Below, piece after piece: positions 51,614-61,458 of a stretch of 64,000 nt of DNA. The stretch's first letter is position 1, and each line of letters opens with the position of its first letter. The position numbers and the translations under genes were made by a program. The stretch comes from Afipia sp. OHSU_II-C1 (GTDB lineage Bacteria; Pseudomonadota; Alphaproteobacteria; Rhizobiales; Xanthobacteraceae): contig NZ_APJI01000014.1 of assembly GCF_000497575.1 (NCBI RefSeq), positions 1 to 64,000 of the forward strand. Reading direction: 5' to 3'. Below the pieces are notes generated by a model. The model was not told the DNA's origin, searched no databases, and saw nothing but the letters and a program-made list of their open reading frames with translations.

Positions 51614-51794
51614 ATTCAGACCCGTCTTCAAATCCGTCCCTGGCGAAGGCTGGTGAGTCCAGCGTCTAGCAAATCTACCTCGCGTTTGCGGCGTCAATGC
51701 ACGCGCTTGATGAATTTTCGGCGGTTCCCGTAGCCTTGCCGGATGCGCCTTGAAGCTGCAATCGCGCGGGCTTCAAAATTCCGCTACCGGGATA

Positions 51795-54266
51795 CTACTG
51801 CGAAGCGTTGAACGAACTGGTGCCGATCGTGCGCAAGCCGATTTGCAGCATGATGCGGTGGTCGGTGACGGGAGCCGCATAGCTTGTCGATGTATAGGCG
51901 TAATCGGTGATGTAGTTCGCTGCGATAATGAAGCAGTCGTCTACATAGCCGGCGCCCACGATGTACTGGTTGATCGTCTGGTTGGTGATGTCGTAGCGCA
52001 GTCCGCCTGACAGCATCCAGTTGGTCGCAACCTTGATCGAGCCGGTTCCCACGATGCCTTCGCGGCGGGTGAGGAATCCGAGTTCAGGCTGCTTGTCGTA
52101 ATTGCCGTAGAGCAGGCTCACCTGGAAGCGATCGAAATTGGCCCGGCCTTCGAGTTCGAAGCGACGCACGGCTCCCGTTGCCTCGTCGAGCCGGGTGCGG
52201 GCGATCAGGCTGTAGATCTTGTTGGGCTGATACGCGATGCGGCCAACGTAATCGGAGCGGTTGGTTTCCAGACCGCTGGCGATGCCGGTGTTGGTGAGGT
52301 CCTGCACGGCGAACGAATTCAGTCCGAACAGCTGATAGGACTGCCCGAACAGCACGTTGACGAACCCGCCGCGGTCGAACTGCGTGGTTGCCTGGACGCC
52401 GACATTGGCACGGCCACCGCCTTCGACGCGGTCGTAGCCCGAGAACTTGTCGACGCGGAACAGGTTGCTGTCGTCGAACGTAAAGCTCTGCGCGTCTTCG
52501 TTCGGGAGGCGGCCGGCGTTTGGCTCATTGGGCCGGATGATCAACTGGCCGATCGGCTCGATCGTCGTGGTGCCCCATGGCTGCACGTTGATGAAGGGAT
52601 AGCGATACTCGAGGCCGACCGTCGGCATCAGGCGCGCGGTCTGGGTCGAACCGACCGGCAGGTAGTTGGAGACGCCGGGCTGGTTGTCGATGTTGGCGCT
52701 GATGACGTCACCGCGCAGCGAGGCGAACGGCGTGAAGATCTGGCCGATGGAGTCGGTGAACGACCGGCGCCATTCCACTTCGGCTGTCAGGCGTGTGTAG
52801 TCGCCGGCGACGCCGCGCAGCAGACATTGCGATGGCGTTCTGGCCCGCGGGTCAGCAGAGGTGGGCAGACACCAGCCGTTGTTGAGCGCAATCGTGGTGA
52901 TCGGGTCGAACGATGCGGTCTGGCGGCTCAGGCTGGTGAAGTTCGCCTTGTAACTGAACTCGCCGCCGAGAATGTTGCGGTTGAGCACATTCGAATAGTC
53001 GATCACCGGGTGAACGACCGGAATTGTGCTCTGGTTATCGGCCGCCGAATAGCCGAGGAAGTGCATGATCCGCGCGTCGAAATAGCTGCGGTTACCGACG
53101 CCGGTGAGATAGATCTGCGACAGGCCCGTATCGGGTGTCAGCAGGAAGGAGTTGAGCGCGTTCTTGTACGGGCCGAGGCCGTAGTCGAAGAAGAACGACT
53201 TGTCGGAAACCGCAACCGCGTCCCAGCCCCAGACCCATTTGTCGTTGAGCGCGAACTGACCCTTGGTATCGATGCCGCCCCGGAACTCGCGGTCGCCGGG
53301 TTCGGCGTTGAACTGCTTCTGGTCGTCCTGGCGGATACCGTAGGCGCGGATTTCGTAAGCGCCGTTGATCAGGCGCTGACGGAATTCGCCCTGCATCAGC
53401 AGGCCCTGCTTGGTGGTGTAGCGAGGGGACAGCGTCAGGTCGTAGTCGGGCGCCAGCGCGAAGTAATACGGCACCTCGATGCCGACGCCGTAACGCGTGC
53501 TCGATGAGTAGCTCGGAATCAGGAAGCCGCTCTTGCGCTTGACCGTCGGGTCAGGCGTCGAGAAGAACGGCATGTATGCGATCGGCTGACCGAAGAACTC
53601 GAGGCGGGCGTCCTCGAAGTACAACATCTTCTCGGTCTGATTGTGGATGATGCGCGCGCCCTTGACCTGCCACAGCGGAGGCTTCTTCGGGTTGTCCTTA
53701 CAGGCGGCGCAGGCAGTATAGACGCCGTTCTGGAAAATCGTGACATCGCCGTCGGTGCGGTCGGCGCGTGTCGCGGCCATGCGGGTCTGATCGGCCGTCT
53801 CCAGCCGCAGCGAATCGACAAAGCCGTCGCGATAGTCGTCCGACAGGTCGAGCATGTTGGCATAGGTGATCTTGCCATCGACATCCGTCAGCCTGACGTT
53901 GCCTTCGGCATGAAGGCGCTTGGTCTTCTGGTCGTAGATCACCTTGTCGGCTTCAAGGGTCGCGCCGTTGTAATAGATCTGAACGCTGCCGACCGCCGCG
54001 ACGCGCGAGTTGTTGTAGTCGTAATTGACCTCGGTCGCCTGCACGAGCATCTGCCCGTTGCTGTCCGGCCGCGCCTGTTTCGGCGGCTTCGGAGGAAGCT
54101 GGTTGAACCGGTAGGACTGGGCAGCCGCAGGTGTTGCCACAGGACCCGCAAGCCCGGCCACCAGGCCAAGCCCCAGAACCACAGACATGAGCAGGCTTTG
54201 ACGGCGCAAGCGAATGCGCCGCCTGAACGCAGGCGTTCGTCCTTGGAGGGCGGCGACAACGGCCAC
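51795..54266 (-). CDS. lptD: LPS-assembly protein LptD
   Basis: 823 residues from a GTG at 54266, preceded by GGAGG and overlapping the lptG stop (TAGTG). Signal region about 20-50 (MSVVLGLGLVAGLAGP), an OstA/jellyroll domain (VQATEVNYDYNNSRVAAVGS, GNVRLTDVDGKITYANMLDL) and a C-terminal 26-strand barrel ending LQIGLRTIGTSSFNASQ. Cys residues in TACAACKDN and WCLPT/SQCLL are positioned for the plug-barrel disulfides. It inserts LPS into the outer leaflet with LptE. Separated from the surA-like gene by 181 bases. Confidence 0.95.
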   Translation of the reverse strand: MAVVAALQGRTPAFRRRIRLRRQSLLMSVVLGLGLVAGLAGPVATPAAAQSYRFNQLPPKPPKQARPDSNGQMLVQATEVNYDYNNSRVAAVGSVQIYYNGATLEADKVIYDQKTKRLHAEGNVRLTDVDGKITYANMLDLSDDYRDGFVDSLRLETADQTRMAATRADRTDGDVTIFQNGVYTACAACKDNPKKPPLWQVKGARIIHNQTEKMLYFEDARLEFFGQPIAYMPFFSTPDPTVKRKSGFLIPSYSSSTRYGVGIEVPYYFALAPDYDLTLSPRYTTKQGLLMQGEFRQRLINGAYEIRAYGIRQDDQKQFNAEPGDREFRGGIDTKGQFALNDKWVWGWDAVAVSDKSFFFDYGLGPYKNALNSFLLTPDTGLSQIYLTGVGNRSYFDARIMHFLGYSAADNQSTIPVVHPVIDYSNVLNRNILGGEFSYKANFTSLSRQTASFDPITTIALNNGWCLPTSADPRARTPSQCLLRGVAGDYTRLTAEVEWRRSFTDSIGQIFTPFASLRGDVISANIDNQPGVSNYLPVGSTQTARLMPTVGLEYRYPFINVQPWGTTTIEPIGQLIIRPNEPNAGRLPNEDAQSFTFDDSNLFRVDKFSGYDRVEGGGRANVGVQATTQFDRGGFVNVLFGQSYQLFGLNSFAVQDLTNTGIASGLETNRSDYVGRIAYQPNKIYSLIARTRLDEATGAVRRFELEGRANFDRFQVSLLYGNYDKQPELGFLTRREGIVGTGSIKVATNWMLSGGLRYDITNQTINQYIVGAGYVDDCFIIAANYITDYAYTSTSYAAPVTDHRIMLQIGLRTIGTSSFNASQ

Positions 54267-55354
54267 TACCCGTCCTCCTGGTACAGCAAAGCCAAAAATC
54301 CCGAGAGGCCGCCCACGCAAACGGGCAACCACGCGGCAGCGAGCGGATGCATCAACTCGGCCTTGCTTAAATCCTCAGTTACTTTCGACAGGACATAGAG
54401 CAGAAACCCTGCTGCAACGCCACTTAAAACCATCTTTTGCACGCCGCCGAAGCGGAAGAACCGCAGGCTTACGGCGGCCGCGAGCATCACCATTGCAGCC
54501 AATAAAAACGGGCGCGCGATGAGTTTGTGGTACTGCAGGCGGTATCCGGCTGTGGCCTGTCCCGAGTTCTCGGACGACTTGATGTAGTCGGGGAGTTGCC
54601 AAAATGACACAGTTTCGGGGGTGGAGAAGCTGTTCCGGACCTGGGCCAAGGTGAGGGTGGTGGCGATCGTGAAGGTGTCCTGCTCGATCACCGGGTTATC
54701 GAGGGTGTAGCGGCGCACCTGTTTGAATACCCATCGGCCGGGCTCGAGGGTGGCTTCCTGCGCCTCGATCCTCTCCCGGAAAATACCCGCCGTGTCATAC
54801 CGGAACACCGAGATGCCGGTCAGGAGCGCGCCTTGTCCCTGACTTCGGGCGGCATTGATGACGCTCTGTCCTTCGCTGGTGGACTGATTGAGCCAGAAGC
54901 CGGCACCGTCCTGCAACGTTGGTGCGCCATCGGTGAAGATTCTCCGCTCCATGCCCTTGGCGCGTTCGAGCATCTCCGCGGACAGCGGATTGTAGATGAC
55001 GGTGGCGAGCGTCCCGAGCACGAGCGCGCTAATCAGTGCCGGCGTGGTGAACTGCCAAGCCGAGATGCCGGAGGCCCGCGCGACCACAAGTTCGAGCCGG
55101 CGCGACAGGGCAAGGAACGAAACCATCGCACCGATCAGGATGCAGAATGGCATCAGCTTTTCGAGCGACAGCGGCACGCGGAACAGCGCTGTTTGCGCGA
55201 CGAACAGGCCCGACACATTTGCGAGGCCGCCGGCGCGCCGCATCAGCTCGATATAGTCGACGGTAATAATCAGCACGAAGATCGCGGCAAAGGTCGCGAC
55301 CGATGCGATCACGAAACGACCAGCGAAATAGCGTGCGAGGATTGTCGTCACCAT
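54266..55354 (-). CDS. lptG: LPS export permease LptG
   Basis: 362 residues, YjgP/YjgQ family with six helices and a periplasmic jellyroll. The N-terminus [20 protein letters not shown] followed by [14 protein letters not shown] is LptG-like (the LptF start differs), and [20 protein letters not shown] marks the periplasmic domain. It extracts LPS from the inner membrane with LptF and LptB. Start ATG at 55354; the frame extends upstream without conservation. lptF is usually adjacent, but no second permease is found here. Confidence 0.92.
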   Translation of the reverse strand: MVTTILARYFAGRFVIASVATFAAIFVLIITVDYIELMRRAGGLANVSGLFVAQTALFRVPLSLEKLMPFCILIGAMVSFLALSRRLELVVARASGISAWQFTTPALISALVLGTLATVIYNPLSAEMLERAKGMERRIFTDGAPTLQDGAGFWLNQSTSEGQSVINAARSQGQGALLTGISVFRYDTAGIFRERIEAQEATLEPGRWVFKQVRRYTLDNPVIEQDTFTIATTLTLAQVRNSFSTPETVSFWQLPDYIKSSENSGQATAGYRLQYHKLIARPFLLAAMVMLAAAVSLRFFRFGGVQKMVLSGVAAGFLLYVLSKVTEDLSKAELMHPLAAAWLPVCVGGLSGFLALLYQEDG

Positions 55355-55799
55355 GCGCGCGACCGCCTTATGCCAACGCCTGCCGCCCGGCACACCGGGC
55401 GGTCGCGAAAGGCCAAGCGGACGACGGCGCGGTCGTCCGGTAAACAGTGGTGTCGATCGACCCCATCGGGCAGCGGTATCCCCAACTCCATCCGGTATTC
55501 GCGAACTTGCCCAGACCTTTTGCAAGGCTCCCCAAGGGCACGGAATCGCATTTTCCGGCACATTCTTATTTCATAGCATCCCTTTGATTGGTCAACAAAA
55601 TGGCCGACCTGAGGCCGCACCTCAAGTACGGTTAATAAAACCTCATCGTTGCTTTGGGGTGACTCTTGCAGCGGGACGTCAGGCATGCTTGGCGCGCTTG
55701 GCAGCGCGCGCCGGAAAGCGTCATAGTGCGCTGCAGAGAATCCAGCTGGATTCTCGCTCTCTTTGCTGCGCAAGCCGCGATTATCTGGAGGATTTGCCT
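55355..55799. other. 445-base gap where lptF is usually found
   Basis: Between divergent lptG and pepA. No protein frame with conserved character; must hold both promoters. No remnant of an LptF-like sequence was recognised by eye. The pepA side has GGAGG eight bases before its ATG. Confidence 0.55.
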
Positions 55800-57302
55800 A
55801 TGACCGACGCCGTGAAGGTCGGCTTCGTACCGTTTTCCGCCGCCCCACGTGGCGTTCTGGTGGTGTTCTGCGACGATACGTTGAAATTTGGCCCTGCCAC
55901 GAACAAGGCACTGGGGCCGACCGTAAATGCCATCAAGCGCGCAGCCTCGGCGAACCAGTTCAAGGGAAAGAGCGGTGCCGTGCTGGATATTCTGGCGCCT
56001 GAAGGCCTCAAGGCTGGCCGTCTCGTTGTCGTCGGTGCGGGCAAGCTCGCGTCACTCAAGGACAGCGATTTCATCAAGCTGGGCGGCAAAGTCGCGGCCA
56101 AGATCAGCGCCGGGACCGAAGCCGTGACGGTCCTCGGCGAATTGCCGTCGGGCGCAATGAAGGGATCGCAGGCTGCGCTGATCGCATCCGGCATCCGGCT
56201 GCGCGCCTATCGATTCGTGCGCTATAAGACCACGAAGAAAGACGGTGACAACGCGCCGCTGCGCGCGCAGTTCTCGATTGCGGTGGCCGATGTTGCCGCC
56301 GCGCGCAAGGCATTCGCGCCAGAGAATCATGTCGTGGACGGCGTGCTGATCGCGCGCGAACTCGTCAACGAGCCGCCGAACGTGCTTTTCCCCGCCGAAT
56401 TCGCGCGGCGTGCAACGCAGCTGCGCAAACTCGGCGTCAAGGTCGAGGTTCTCGACGTCAAGGCGATGACGAAACTGGGTATGGGTGCTCTGCTCGGTGT
56501 TTCGCAGGGATCGGAGCACGACGGACGCACCGTCATCATGCGCTGGAACGGCGGCAAGCCGGGCGAGGCGCCGATTGCCTTTGTCGGCAAGGGCGTGTGC
56601 TTCGACACCGGCGGTATTTCCATCAAGCCGGCCGGCAGCATGGAAGACATGAAGGGCGATATGGGCGGTGCGGCCTGTGTTGTCGGTCTGATGCACGCAC
56701 TGGCTGCCCGCAAGGCGAAGGTCAATGTGGTCGGCGCGATCGGTCTCGTTGAAAACATGCCGGACGGCAATGCCCAGCGTCCCGGCGATATCGTGACCTC
56801 GATGTCGGGGCAGACCATCGAGATCATCAACACCGACGCTGAAGGCCGCCTCGTGCTGGCCGACGTGCTCTGGTATGTCGCGAAAAAGCACAAGCCGAAA
56901 TTCATGGTCGATCTGGCAACGCTGACCGGCGCGATTATGGTCGCGCTCGGCGTCGAATACGCCGGCATGTTCTCGAACGACGACGAGCTCGCGGAACGCC
57001 TGACCACCGCGGGGCAGGAGACCGGCGAGCGCGTCTGGCGCATGCCGCTCGGCCCCGAATACGACAAGCAGATCGATTCGCAGTTCGCCGATATGAAAAA
57101 TACCGGCAGCCGTAACGGCGGCTCGATCACTGCGGCGCAGTTCCTCCAGCGTTTTGTCGACGACACGCCATGGGCGCATCTCGACATTGCCGGTACGGCA
57201 ATGGGGGTTCCTGCATCGGATCTCAACCGGAGTTGGGGATCTGGCTATGGTGTGCGGCTGCTGAACCGGCTGGTGGCGGACAACTACGAGACGAAGAAGT
57301 AA
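55800..57302 (+). CDS. pepA: Leucyl aminopeptidase
   Basis: 500 residues from the ATG at 55800 (GGAGG upstream). C-terminal M17 peptidase domain: [20 protein letters not shown] with the metal-binding Lys/Asp, [20 protein letters not shown] and the signature NTDAEGRL (about 343-350), plus [13 protein letters not shown]. The N-terminal domain is divergent, as usual. Two-metal aminopeptidase of protein turnover, and in some bacteria also a DNA-binding regulator. Divergent from lptG and 123 bases before holC. Confidence 0.95.
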   Translation: MTDAVKVGFVPFSAAPRGVLVVFCDDTLKFGPATNKALGPTVNAIKRAASANQFKGKSGAVLDILAPEGLKAGRLVVVGAGKLASLKDSDFIKLGGKVAAKISAGTEAVTVLGELPSGAMKGSQAALIASGIRLRAYRFVRYKTTKKDGDNAPLRAQFSIAVADVAAARKAFAPENHVVDGVLIARELVNEPPNVLFPAEFARRATQLRKLGVKVEVLDVKAMTKLGMGALLGVSQGSEHDGRTVIMRWNGGKPGEAPIAFVGKGVCFDTGGISIKPAGSMEDMKGDMGGAACVVGLMHALAARKAKVNVVGAIGLVENMPDGNAQRPGDIVTSMSGQTIEIINTDAEGRLVLADVLWYVAKKHKPKFMVDLATLTGAIMVALGVEYAGMFSNDDELAERLTTAGQETGERVWRMPLGPEYDKQIDSQFADMKNTGSRNGGSITAAQFLQRFVDDTPWAHLDIAGTAMGVPASDLNRSWGSGYGVRLLNRLVADNYETKK

Positions 57303-57312
57303 CGTTGCTTTC

Positions 57313-57396
57313 CGTCATTGCGAGCGAAGCGAAGCAATCCATTCTTATTGTAAGCAAGATTGGATTGCTTCATCGCTAACGTTCCTCGCAATGACG
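57313..57396. repeat. Palindromic intergenic repeat (REP/BIME-like)
   Basis: Inverted arms CGTCATTGCGAG / CTCGCAATGACG and GAAGCAATCCA / TGGATTGCTTC surround a central A/T-rich stretch. The form cgtcattgcgagcgaagcga is familiar as a dispersed, palindromic element of many bacterial chromosomes. It can form a long hairpin after pepA and may end transcription or protect mRNA. Confidence 0.8.
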
Positions 57397-57425
57397 AAAT
57401 GAACTCCCGGGGTTCCCCTTAGGCG

Positions 57426-57878
57426 ATGACCGAAATCCTGTTCTATCACTTGCAGGACACGACACTTGAGAAGGTGTTGCCGCCGCTGCTTGAGAAGTCT
57501 GTTGAGCGCGGCTGGCGCGTTGCGGTTCAGACCGGATCGGAGGAGCGCGCCGAAGCGCTCGATGCGCATTTGTGGACGTATCGCGAGGATTCGTTTTTGC
57601 CGCATGGCACCTGGCGCGACAGCGATGCGATGAACCAGCCGATCGTTCTGACGATGGACGATGGCAATCCCAACAACGCCAATGTCAGGTTTATCGTCGA
57701 TGCTGCGGGTCTGCCCAAGGATTGCGCAACGTACGACCGCATCGTTTTTGTCTTCAACGGCGACGATGACGAAGCGCTCGGCGTCGCCCGCGCGGCCTGG
57801 ACCGACGGTAAATCGCGCGGGCTCGATTTGACCTACTGGCAGACCGACGAGCGCGGCAGATGGCAGAAGCGCGCGTAA
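57426..57878 (+). CDS. holC: DNA polymerase III subunit chi
   Basis: 150 residues. MTEILFYHLQDTTLEKVLPP, WRVAVQTGSEERAEALDAHL, WTYREDSFLPHGTWRD and the end LTYWQTDERGRWQKRA follow HolC. Chi links the clamp loader to SSB at the replication fork. It follows pepA in the usual pepA-holC order, with the palindromic repeat between. Confidence 0.93.
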   Translation: MTEILFYHLQDTTLEKVLPPLLEKSVERGWRVAVQTGSEERAEALDAHLWTYREDSFLPHGTWRDSDAMNQPIVLTMDDGNPNNANVRFIVDAAGLPKDCATYDRIVFVFNGDDDEALGVARAAWTDGKSRGLDLTYWQTDERGRWQKRA

Positions 57879-58107
57879 ATGTGCGATCCCGGTAATGGAC
57901 GGCCGTTAATGTTACGGTCTTTTTTCGTTGACCTGGCCGGCGCTTAGCCACCATGGTGCCGCAAAGGGATGGTGGAAGGCCACGTAAGCGCAGTTATGGG
58001 CAAGGCGTTCCATTCTTGCCGCCAAAAGACGCGCAAATGATTGTTTAGGCATTTGCTTTACGACATATCCTGGTTCCCGAGCGCGCAAGAAAAGCGCTGA
58101 AGTTGGT

Positions 58108-58656
58108 GTGAGATCGAATTTGAGCGTCCTGCGTAAAAGCATCCATACAAGATCGTTGGTGGCCCTTGTGATCCTGGCCCCCATGGTGAGTGGCTGCGGC
58201 GGCGTCGGCGCTTTGTCGGACTTTTCGCTCAAGGACCAGGAATGGTTTGCTCGTCCGGGCAAGATCTTTAAGGGTAACAGCACCATCGAAACGCCGCCGC
58301 TGAGCGTGTCGAAAGAGGTGACGCCGAACGATCTCATCAGTTCCGATGGTCAATGTCCCGGGATGCCGGCGCCGGGGGCACCTGCCGATGCCAATGCTTC
58401 CGAAGGCCAGGTTTCCGTGGCTCCCGTCGCACTGGGCCATACCGAATGCGACGTTGCCCGCGCGATTGCCGTCGCCCCCGACAACGTCAACCTGTCGAAC
58501 AACGAGCGTGGCGACCGCGTCGCGCAGATTACCTGGCGGAGCGGACCGCGCCCTGGCGCCTATACCTTCACATCAGGCCGCTTGACGGCGATCGAGCGCG
58601 TTGACGTGCCGCCGCCGGAAAAGCCCGCGCGCGGCGCGAAGAAGAAGCGAGCCTGA
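58108..58656 (+). CDS. Lipoprotein of unknown function
   Basis: 182 residues from a GTG. Signal and lipobox: VALVILAPMVSGCGGVGAL, with the lipidated Cys near 30. No recognised domain; a Cys pair (DGQCPG and TECDVARA) and DNVNLSNNERGDRVAQITWR suggest a small compact fold, then YTFTSGRLTAIERV. Probably an outer-membrane lipoprotein. The start could also be a TTG at 58120. Convergent with the ABC-F gene, whose stop is four bases after this gene's stop. Confidence 0.7.
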   Translation: MRSNLSVLRKSIHTRSLVALVILAPMVSGCGGVGALSDFSLKDQEWFARPGKIFKGNSTIETPPLSVSKEVTPNDLISSDGQCPGMPAPGAPADANASEGQVSVAPVALGHTECDVARAIAVAPDNVNLSNNERGDRVAQITWRSGPRPGAYTFTSGRLTAIERVDVPPPEKPARGAKKKRA

Positions 58657-58660
58657 TCTT

Positions 58661-60532
58661 TCAGCCCGCCGCTTCGTCGTAGGACGAACTTGCTTCCAGC
58701 CATTCATCTTCGGCGCGCTGCAACGCCTCAGCCGCACTTGCGCGAGCCTTGGTGAGCTGCGCCGCCTGCTTGGGATCCCGCTTGAATAGATCGGGCAGGG
58801 CCAGAGCGGCGTCGATCTTCTCGATAATGCCGGTGATCCGCGCGATTTCGCTTTCCGCGTTTGAAATCTTCTGCTTGAGCGGCACGCGCTTCTCGGATTT
58901 CGGTCGCGCCGGCTTGCCGTTGCCGCGTTCATGGGTGGCGCGGTCGCGGCTTGATGCCCGCATACCCCGCGTTGTCAGCACCGACCGCCGGTAGTCGTCG
59001 AGATCGCCGTCGTACGGTGTAACGGCGCGATCCGCCACGACCCATAGCTGATCGGCGCACGCCTCGATCAGGTAACGGTCGTGCGAGACCATGATGATCG
59101 CGCCGGGAAAATCGTTGATGGCTTCCGCGAGCGCAGCGCGGCTGTCGATGTCCAGATGGTTGGTCGGCTCGTCGAGGATGATCATGTTCGGGCCGTAGAA
59201 CGTCGCAAGTCCGAGCAGCAGCCGTGCCTTCTCGCCGCCGGACAGCGAACTCACCTTGGTGTCGCCGGCCTTGCCGGAAAAGCCGATGGCGCCGGTGCGC
59301 GCGCGGACTTTGGTTTCCGTCTCGTGCGGCATCAGCCGTCGCAGATGGTCGTAGGCCGAGCCGTCGAGATCGAGTTCGTCGGTCTGGTGCTGCGCGAAGT
59401 ACCCAACCGACAGTTTGTCGGCGCGCACGACCTTGCCGGAAAACGGCGGCAGCTTGCCGGCCAGCAGTTTCACCAGGGTCGATTTGCCGTTGCCGTTTGA
59501 GCCGAGCAGGGCGATTCGATCGTCGTTGTCGATGCGCAGCGTGACGCGGTTGAGCACGGGTTTTGCGGGATCGTATCCGACCGACACATCATCCACCGCA
59601 ATAATGGGCGGCGAGAGAATCTTGTCCGGCTCTGGAAACGTGATCTCGCGGACGTCTTGCGTCACGAGAGCCGTGACCGGCTTCATCCGCTCCAGCATCT
59701 TGACGCGTGACTGCGCCTGTTTGGCTTTCGAGGCCTTGGCCTTGAAGCGGTCCACGAATGCCTGCAGCCGCTTGCGCTCGTCCATCTGCTTCTTGGCGTG
59801 CTTGGCGTCGAGCATTTCGCGGGTGGCGCGCTGTTCCTCGAATGAGGAGTAGGTGCCCTTGTAAAGCGTGAGCTTGCCGCGATCGAGGTGCAGGATCTGA
59901 TCCACCGATGTGTCGAGCAAATCGCGGTCGTGGCTGATGACGATCACGGTGCGCGGGTAGTTCGCAAGGTGATCCTCAAGCCAGAGCGTGCCTTCGAGGT
60001 CGAGGTAGTTGGTCGGCTCATCGAGCAACAGGAGGTCGGGCGCGGCAAACAGCGTCGCCGCCAGCGCCACGCGCATGCGCCAGCCGCCGGAGAATTCCGA
60101 GCAGGACCGCGCCTGATCGGCGGTGGAGAACCCGAGCCCCGACAGAATGGCGGCGGCGCGGGCCGGTGCGGAATGGGCGTCGATGTCGACCAACCGCGTC
60201 TGAATATCGGCAATGCGATGCGGATCGTGTGCGGTCTCCGCTTCATGCAGCAATGCTGCACGCTCCAGGTCGGCCTTCAGCACGACATCGATCAGGCTTT
60301 CCGGACCGTCCGGGGCTTCCTGTGCAAGGCTGCCGACGCGCCAGCGCGGCGGAATCGCAATCGAACCGGCTTCAAGCGGCAGCTCGCCGCGAATGGCATG
60401 GAACAGCGTCGATTTGCCGACGCCGTTGCGGCCGACAAAGCCAACCCGCGCGCCCGGCACGATCTGCACCGTGCTCTGGTCGATCAGCAGGCGTCCGGCG
60501 ATCCGGATGGATATATCGTTGATGGAGAGCAT
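58661..60532 (-). CDS. ABC-F family ATP-binding protein (YheS/Uup type)
   Basis: 623 residues with two ABC domains in one chain and no membrane segment. Walker A GRNGVGKST (about 35-43) and GSNGNGKST (about 336-344), signature motifs FSGGWRMR and SLSGGEKARL, Walker B LLLDEPTNYLD and ILDEPTNHLD, and a long charged linker about 230-310 (KQMDERKRLQAFVDRFKAKA). ABC-F proteins act on ribosomes, resolving stalls; the long tail with Lys/Arg fits YheS or Uup. Substrate state unknown; no antibiotic-resistance context. Confidence 0.92.
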   Translation of the reverse strand: MLSINDISIRIAGRLLIDQSTVQIVPGARVGFVGRNGVGKSTLFHAIRGELPLEAGSIAIPPRWRVGSLAQEAPDGPESLIDVVLKADLERAALLHEAETAHDPHRIADIQTRLVDIDAHSAPARAAAILSGLGFSTADQARSCSEFSGGWRMRVALAATLFAAPDLLLLDEPTNYLDLEGTLWLEDHLANYPRTVIVISHDRDLLDTSVDQILHLDRGKLTLYKGTYSSFEEQRATREMLDAKHAKKQMDERKRLQAFVDRFKAKASKAKQAQSRVKMLERMKPVTALVTQDVREITFPEPDKILSPPIIAVDDVSVGYDPAKPVLNRVTLRIDNDDRIALLGSNGNGKSTLVKLLAGKLPPFSGKVVRADKLSVGYFAQHQTDELDLDGSAYDHLRRLMPHETETKVRARTGAIGFSGKAGDTKVSSLSGGEKARLLLGLATFYGPNMIILDEPTNHLDIDSRAALAEAINDFPGAIIMVSHDRYLIEACADQLWVVADRAVTPYDGDLDDYRRSVLTTRGMRASSRDRATHERGNGKPARPKSEKRVPLKQKISNAESEIARITGIIEKIDAALALPDLFKRDPKQAAQLTKARASAAEALQRAEDEWLEASSSYDEAAG

Positions 60533-60640
60533 GGCGGGCTTTTACGGAACAGGCCGCCGAACGCAACAGCTTTATCGGACCATCTGGTCACGGATCGCGG
60601 CGCTTGCGGCGTGCGCGATCCCGCTTGCTAAAGGTGCGCG

Positions 60641-60847
60641 CTAATGCGTTTCCAGGTCGGGCACGAGCGATGGAGCTTTTTCGCCGTCGAGTTCAGGCAG
60701 ACGCGCGATAAGCGCGCGCAGACGCTGCGGCATGTCCGGCGACTCGCGGCTCAGCGCATCGCGCAGTCTCTCGCCGATGCCCTGCCAGACGGCTTCGCTA
60801 TGAAGGTCATCGAGACGGACGTCAGGGGCGTTCAATCGGGTCGCCAT
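60641..60847 (-). CDS. Small conserved hypothetical protein
   Basis: 68 residues, acidic and helical: LNAPDVRLDDLHSEAVWQGI, ERLRDALSRESPDMPQRLRA. No recognised domain. The ATG at 60847 follows GGAGC. Composition and ribosome site support it being real. It precedes the ABC-F gene by 108 bases on the same strand. Function unknown. Confidence 0.6.
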   Translation of the reverse strand: MATRLNAPDVRLDDLHSEAVWQGIGERLRDALSRESPDMPQRLRALIARLPELDGEKAPSLVPDLETH

Positions 60848-60990
60848 GAGCCTGCTCCAATTTATTTCAAGTTCTAATCAATACCACGGGACAATGCAGA
60901 GACCGCGGCCCAGGTTCGCGCGTTCTTCGTGCATGGTTTGAAATCGGTAAAAATTTAAATGTTCGGGAACCGGAACTCACGATGAAAGAA

Positions 60991-61019
60991 GCCCCCGGAA
61001 CAGGGTTACTGCCGGGGGC
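60991..61019 (-). terminator. Terminator of the first His/Gly-rich gene
   Basis: Eight-base stem GCCCCCGG / CCGGGGGC with a 13-base loop; on the minus strand it is followed by TTCTTTC. Lies 31 bases after the stop at 61050. Confidence 0.7.
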
Positions 61020-61049
61020 CAAGTCTGGGGAGGAGCGGATGCGATCCGC

Positions 61050-61295
61050 TTAGAAGCAAACGTTCACGATCCGATAGCGAAGGCCGTACGGCGTATTGAC
61101 CAGGCGCTTCACGTAGCAGCCGCCATAGCCGCCACCATAACCGCCGGCATAGAAGCCGTAGCCATGGCCCCAGTGGCCGTGATGGTGATGATGATGCCAG
61201 CCTTTCCAGCCCTTGGCCGAAGCCGCAGTGGGAAGCAGGGCAGTGGTGGACAGAGCAGCGACAGCAGCCAGTCCAAGAACGAGTTTGCGCAACAT
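61050..61295 (-). CDS. Small secreted His/Gly-rich protein
   Basis: 81 residues. Signal peptide about 1-27 (LPTAASA-KG), followed by WKGWHHHHHHGHWGHGYGF, then GGYGGCYVKRLVNTPYGLRY, ending NVCF. The six-His cluster is a natural candidate metal site; two Cys near the end probably pair. Closely related to the next gene. No function known. Confidence 0.75.
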   Translation of the reverse strand: MLRKLVLGLAAVAALSTTALLPTAASAKGWKGWHHHHHHGHWGHGYGFYAGGYGGGYGGCYVKRLVNTPYGLRYRIVNVCF

Positions 61296-61401
61296 GACAA
61301 GTCTCCTTCGGTTTGACGCGGGGCGCCTTGATGTGTCCCTGCATGTCTGTCGATCCGGTTGCGCGCGCGGTTCGATCCAGGAGAAGGGTGCGACAAAAAG
61401 A

Positions 61402-61424
61402 ACCGGCCGCTTGTGGCGGCCGGT
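61402..61424 (-). terminator. Terminator of the second His/Gly-rich gene
   Basis: Nine-base stem ACCGGCCGC / GCGGCCGGT with a five-base loop; on the minus strand followed by TTCTTTTTGTC. Good intrinsic terminator. Confidence 0.8.
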
Positions 61425-61458
61425 GCAAGTTTCGGGGAAGCAGTCGTGCAGAATTTGA

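Noticed and set aside
55353-55799. Upstream extension of pepA
   Set aside because: The conserved pepA start and GGAGG are at 55800; the extension has no protein character.
61370-61379. GGTTCGATCC resembling a tRNA T-loop
   Set aside because: No acceptor stem, D-arm or anticodon arm can be paired around it.
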